From Leptolinea sp964404415 (GTDB lineage Bacteria > Chloroflexota > Anaerolineae > Anaerolineales > Anaerolineaceae), in contig CAYOKC010000186.1 in the NCBI GenBank assembly GCA_964404415.1, forward strand, positions 1-5,636: a DNA stretch of 5,636 nt, written 5' to 3'. The notes beneath the pieces are model-generated. The model made no database searches and was not told the DNA's origin. It worked only from the letters and a program-made list of their open reading frames with translations. This document shows positions 4,760 to 5,636 of this stretch, one piece after another. Positions within the stretch are counted from its first letter, which is position 1, and the number at the start of each line of letters is the position of its first letter. A program made the translations under genes and the position numbers.

Positions 4760-4770
4760 TTTTTTTACGC
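4754..4770. repeat. Small palindrome across the padR stop codon
   Basis: GCGTAA (4754-4759) and TTACGC (4765-4770) are perfect complements around a T5 loop, and the left arm contains the padR TAA stop. The stem is too weak and has no T-run after it, so it is not a good terminator. It may be a minor operator or chance. Confidence 0.35.
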
Positions 4771-4781
4771 ATTATTCCATC

Positions 4782-4802
4782 TTGTATATTTTATGTTGTA
4801 TA
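4782..4802 (+). promoter_or_regulatory. Candidate PadR operator upstream of the methyltransferase gene
   Basis: TTGTATA at 4782-4788 and 4796-4802 repeats with the same 14-bp period as at the padR promoter. TATATT (4785-4790) inside it could be a -10, although no good -35 lies upstream (TTTACG at 4764-4769 has 15-bp spacing). The second half-site touches the ribosome-binding site AAAGGAG (4802-4808). Binding here would block a methyltransferase-specific promoter or read-through from padR. Confidence 0.6.
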
Positions 4803-4808
4803 AAGGAG
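4802..4808 (+). promoter_or_regulatory. Ribosome-binding site fixing the methyltransferase start
   Basis: AAAGGAG lies 6 nt before the ATG at 4815. An upstream in-frame TTG at 4782 is rejected because it has no ribosome-binding site and sits inside the operator-like repeat. Confidence 0.75.
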
Positions 4809-4814
4809 ATAGAC

Positions 4815-5474
4815 ATGACAAAGCAACGCGTACCCGAAACAGACCACGGCATCACCGGCGAGGTGACTGTGGCCGCCTACGACGAAATGCAGCGTGGCCT
4901 GCGGGATAAAGGCTATATCGAAACCAAAGCCCTGCTGGCCAGCGGCATCACCCGCGGGCATGCCCTCGAGGTCGGTCACGGCCCCGGATACCTTGGGTTG
5001 GAATGGCTCAAGAATACCTCCGGCACCCGGCTTACCGGCCTGGATATCAGCCCGGATATGACGGCCCTCGCCGGGCGCAACGCCGCTGAATACGGTTTTG
5101 CCAGCCGTACAGATTACCGCGGTGGAGAAGGCAACAAACTCCCCTTCGCCGATAACACCTTTGACGCGGTCTTCACCAATGGTTCTATGCATGAATGGGT
5201 GGACCCGCGCGGCACGTTCAACGAAATGGTGCGGGTTGTCAAACCCGGCGGACTGTTCTTCATTTCAGACCTGCGGCGGGATATGTCAATCTTCATGCGC
5301 TGGTTCCTCTGGGCGGGGACAAAACCAACCTTTATCCGCCCGTACCTGTTTACCTCGGTGGATGCCGCGTACACCGTACCCGAACTGCGCGCGCTGGTGA
5401 AAGGTACCGCCATGGAAGGCGCGGAAATCAAAGCCGGCATGGTGGATGTGAGTATCACCGGCCGGAAAAACTAA
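4815..5474 (+). CDS. Class I SAM-dependent methyltransferase (type 11-like), PadR-linked
   Basis: The 219-residue product from ATG 4815 has the Rossmann-like class I methyltransferase fold. Motif I is ALEVGHGPGY (50-59), the SAM-binding glycine loop, with His55 in the second loop position. LDIS (76-79) ends strand 2, where Asp77 should bind the ribose hydroxyls. KLPFADNTFDAVFTNGSMHEW (108-128) covers motif II and the start of the substrate side, and RVVKPGGLFFISDLRRD (140-156) is motif III. The AAYDEMQRGLRDKGYIETKALL lead (20-41) and the C-terminal IRPYLFTSVDAAYTVPELRALV segment match, from memory, a PadR-associated group of small-molecule methyltransferases common in anaerobes; the substrate is unknown. 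It follows padR by 55 bp on the same strand and has its own operator-like site. No rho-independent terminator on the plus strand follows; the next 100 bp hold no gene. Confidence 0.9.
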   Translation: MTKQRVPETDHGITGEVTVAAYDEMQRGLRDKGYIETKALLASGITRGHALEVGHGPGYLGLEWLKNTSGTRLTGLDISPDMTALAGRNAAEYGFASRTDYRGGEGNKLPFADNTFDAVFTNGSMHEWVDPRGTFNEMVRVVKPGGLFFISDLRRDMSIFMRWFLWAGTKPTFIRPYLFTSVDAAYTVPELRALVKGTAMEGAEIKAGMVDVSITGRKN

Positions 5475-5573
5475 TAAGGTGCTTAAAAAACCGGGTGTAC
5501 AAGTTTGAACTCAGGAGATACTATCAGAATAAATATTGCCAACCTGAATAAAACCCAATTATTATCGATTTAA

Positions 5574-5618
5574 CTTATAAAAAATAGCCGCCTGCCGAAA
5601 TTTGGGACAGGCGGCTAT
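5574..5618 (-). terminator. Rho-independent terminator for a leftward gene beyond the right edge
   Basis: ATAGCCGCCTG (5584-5594) and CAGGCGGCTAT (5608-5618) form a perfect 11-bp stem. On the minus strand the stem is followed by a run of Ts (TTTTTTATAAG, 5574-5584), giving a textbook intrinsic terminator. On the plus strand the sequence after the stem is CAAATTTAACC, so termination of the methyltransferase transcript would be weak. A TAA on the minus strand at 5631-5633, 12 nt before the stem, could be the stop of the gene it serves; only one further codon is inside the window. Confidence 0.85.
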
Positions 5619-5636
5619 CAAATTTAACCGTTATGA

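Noticed and set aside
4782..4814. TTG start adding 11 residues to the methyltransferase
   Set aside because: No ribosome-binding site precedes it, and it lies within the operator-like repeat. The ATG at 4815 has AAAGGAG at the right distance.
4791..5458. Minus-strand frames opposite the methyltransferase
   Set aside because: They are antisense to a clear SAM methyltransferase and show no recognisable domain.
5195..5551. 118-codon plus-strand frame overlapping the methyltransferase end
   Set aside because: It overlaps motif III in another frame, has no ribosome-binding site and is rich in Arg/Gly/His, as expected of an out-of-frame reading.

Overview
The window looks like chromosomal DNA from a moderately GC-rich bacterium, most likely Chloroflexota (Anaerolineae-like). 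This is inferred from a secreted protein with a Thr-Pro linker, intergenic hairpins of the type 'GGGCGGAC..GTCCGCCCCTACG' and 'GGGCGGGTTA.TAACCCGCCCCTACG', and the mix of protein families. No rRNA, tRNA, CRISPR array or transposase gene was seen, so the taxonomic call is inference only.

Layout. Left edge, minus strand: the N-terminus of a membrane-anchored calcineurin-like phosphoesterase (1-217, running off the edge), then a 200-residue secreted protein of unknown function (425-1027). A 76-bp element with 14-bp inverted ends lies directly against the secreted protein's stop codon. From 1028 to 1883 there is no gene. That stretch holds several small hairpins (1077-1152), a run of modular palindromic repeats (1194-1735), a bulged hairpin (1770-1793) and an AT-rich promoter-like sequence. 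Plus strand, 1884-3089: a tightly coupled two-gene operon of flavodoxin-fold proteins. The first carries a Cys-X2-Cys-X2-Cys-X7-Cys motif like that of iron-sulfur flavoproteins; the second has a canonical NGSPR flavin-binding loop. A second, smaller block of the same repeats (3100-3268) fills the gap before a convergent gene for an uncharacterised polytopic membrane protein (3280-4059, minus).

Right part: diverging from the membrane protein gene is a PadR-family repressor (4232-4759), followed 55 bp later by a class I SAM-dependent methyltransferase (4815-5474). A strong sigma70-like promoter (TTGACA-17-TAGAAT) precedes padR. The most informative regulatory signal is a pair of 21-bp sites of form TTGTATA-N7-TTGTATA. 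One covers the padR -10 region (in reverse orientation) and one lies immediately upstream of the methyltransferase ribosome-binding site; they agree at 18 of 21 positions. They are probably the PadR operators, giving an autoregulated padR that also controls the methyltransferase. A leftward rho-independent terminator at 5574-5618 implies another minus-strand gene just beyond the right edge.

The window reads as ordinary accessory metabolism and regulation with unusual intergenic repeats. I did not find clear evidence for an entirely new system; the best leads are the PadR operator pair and the modular repeat family.
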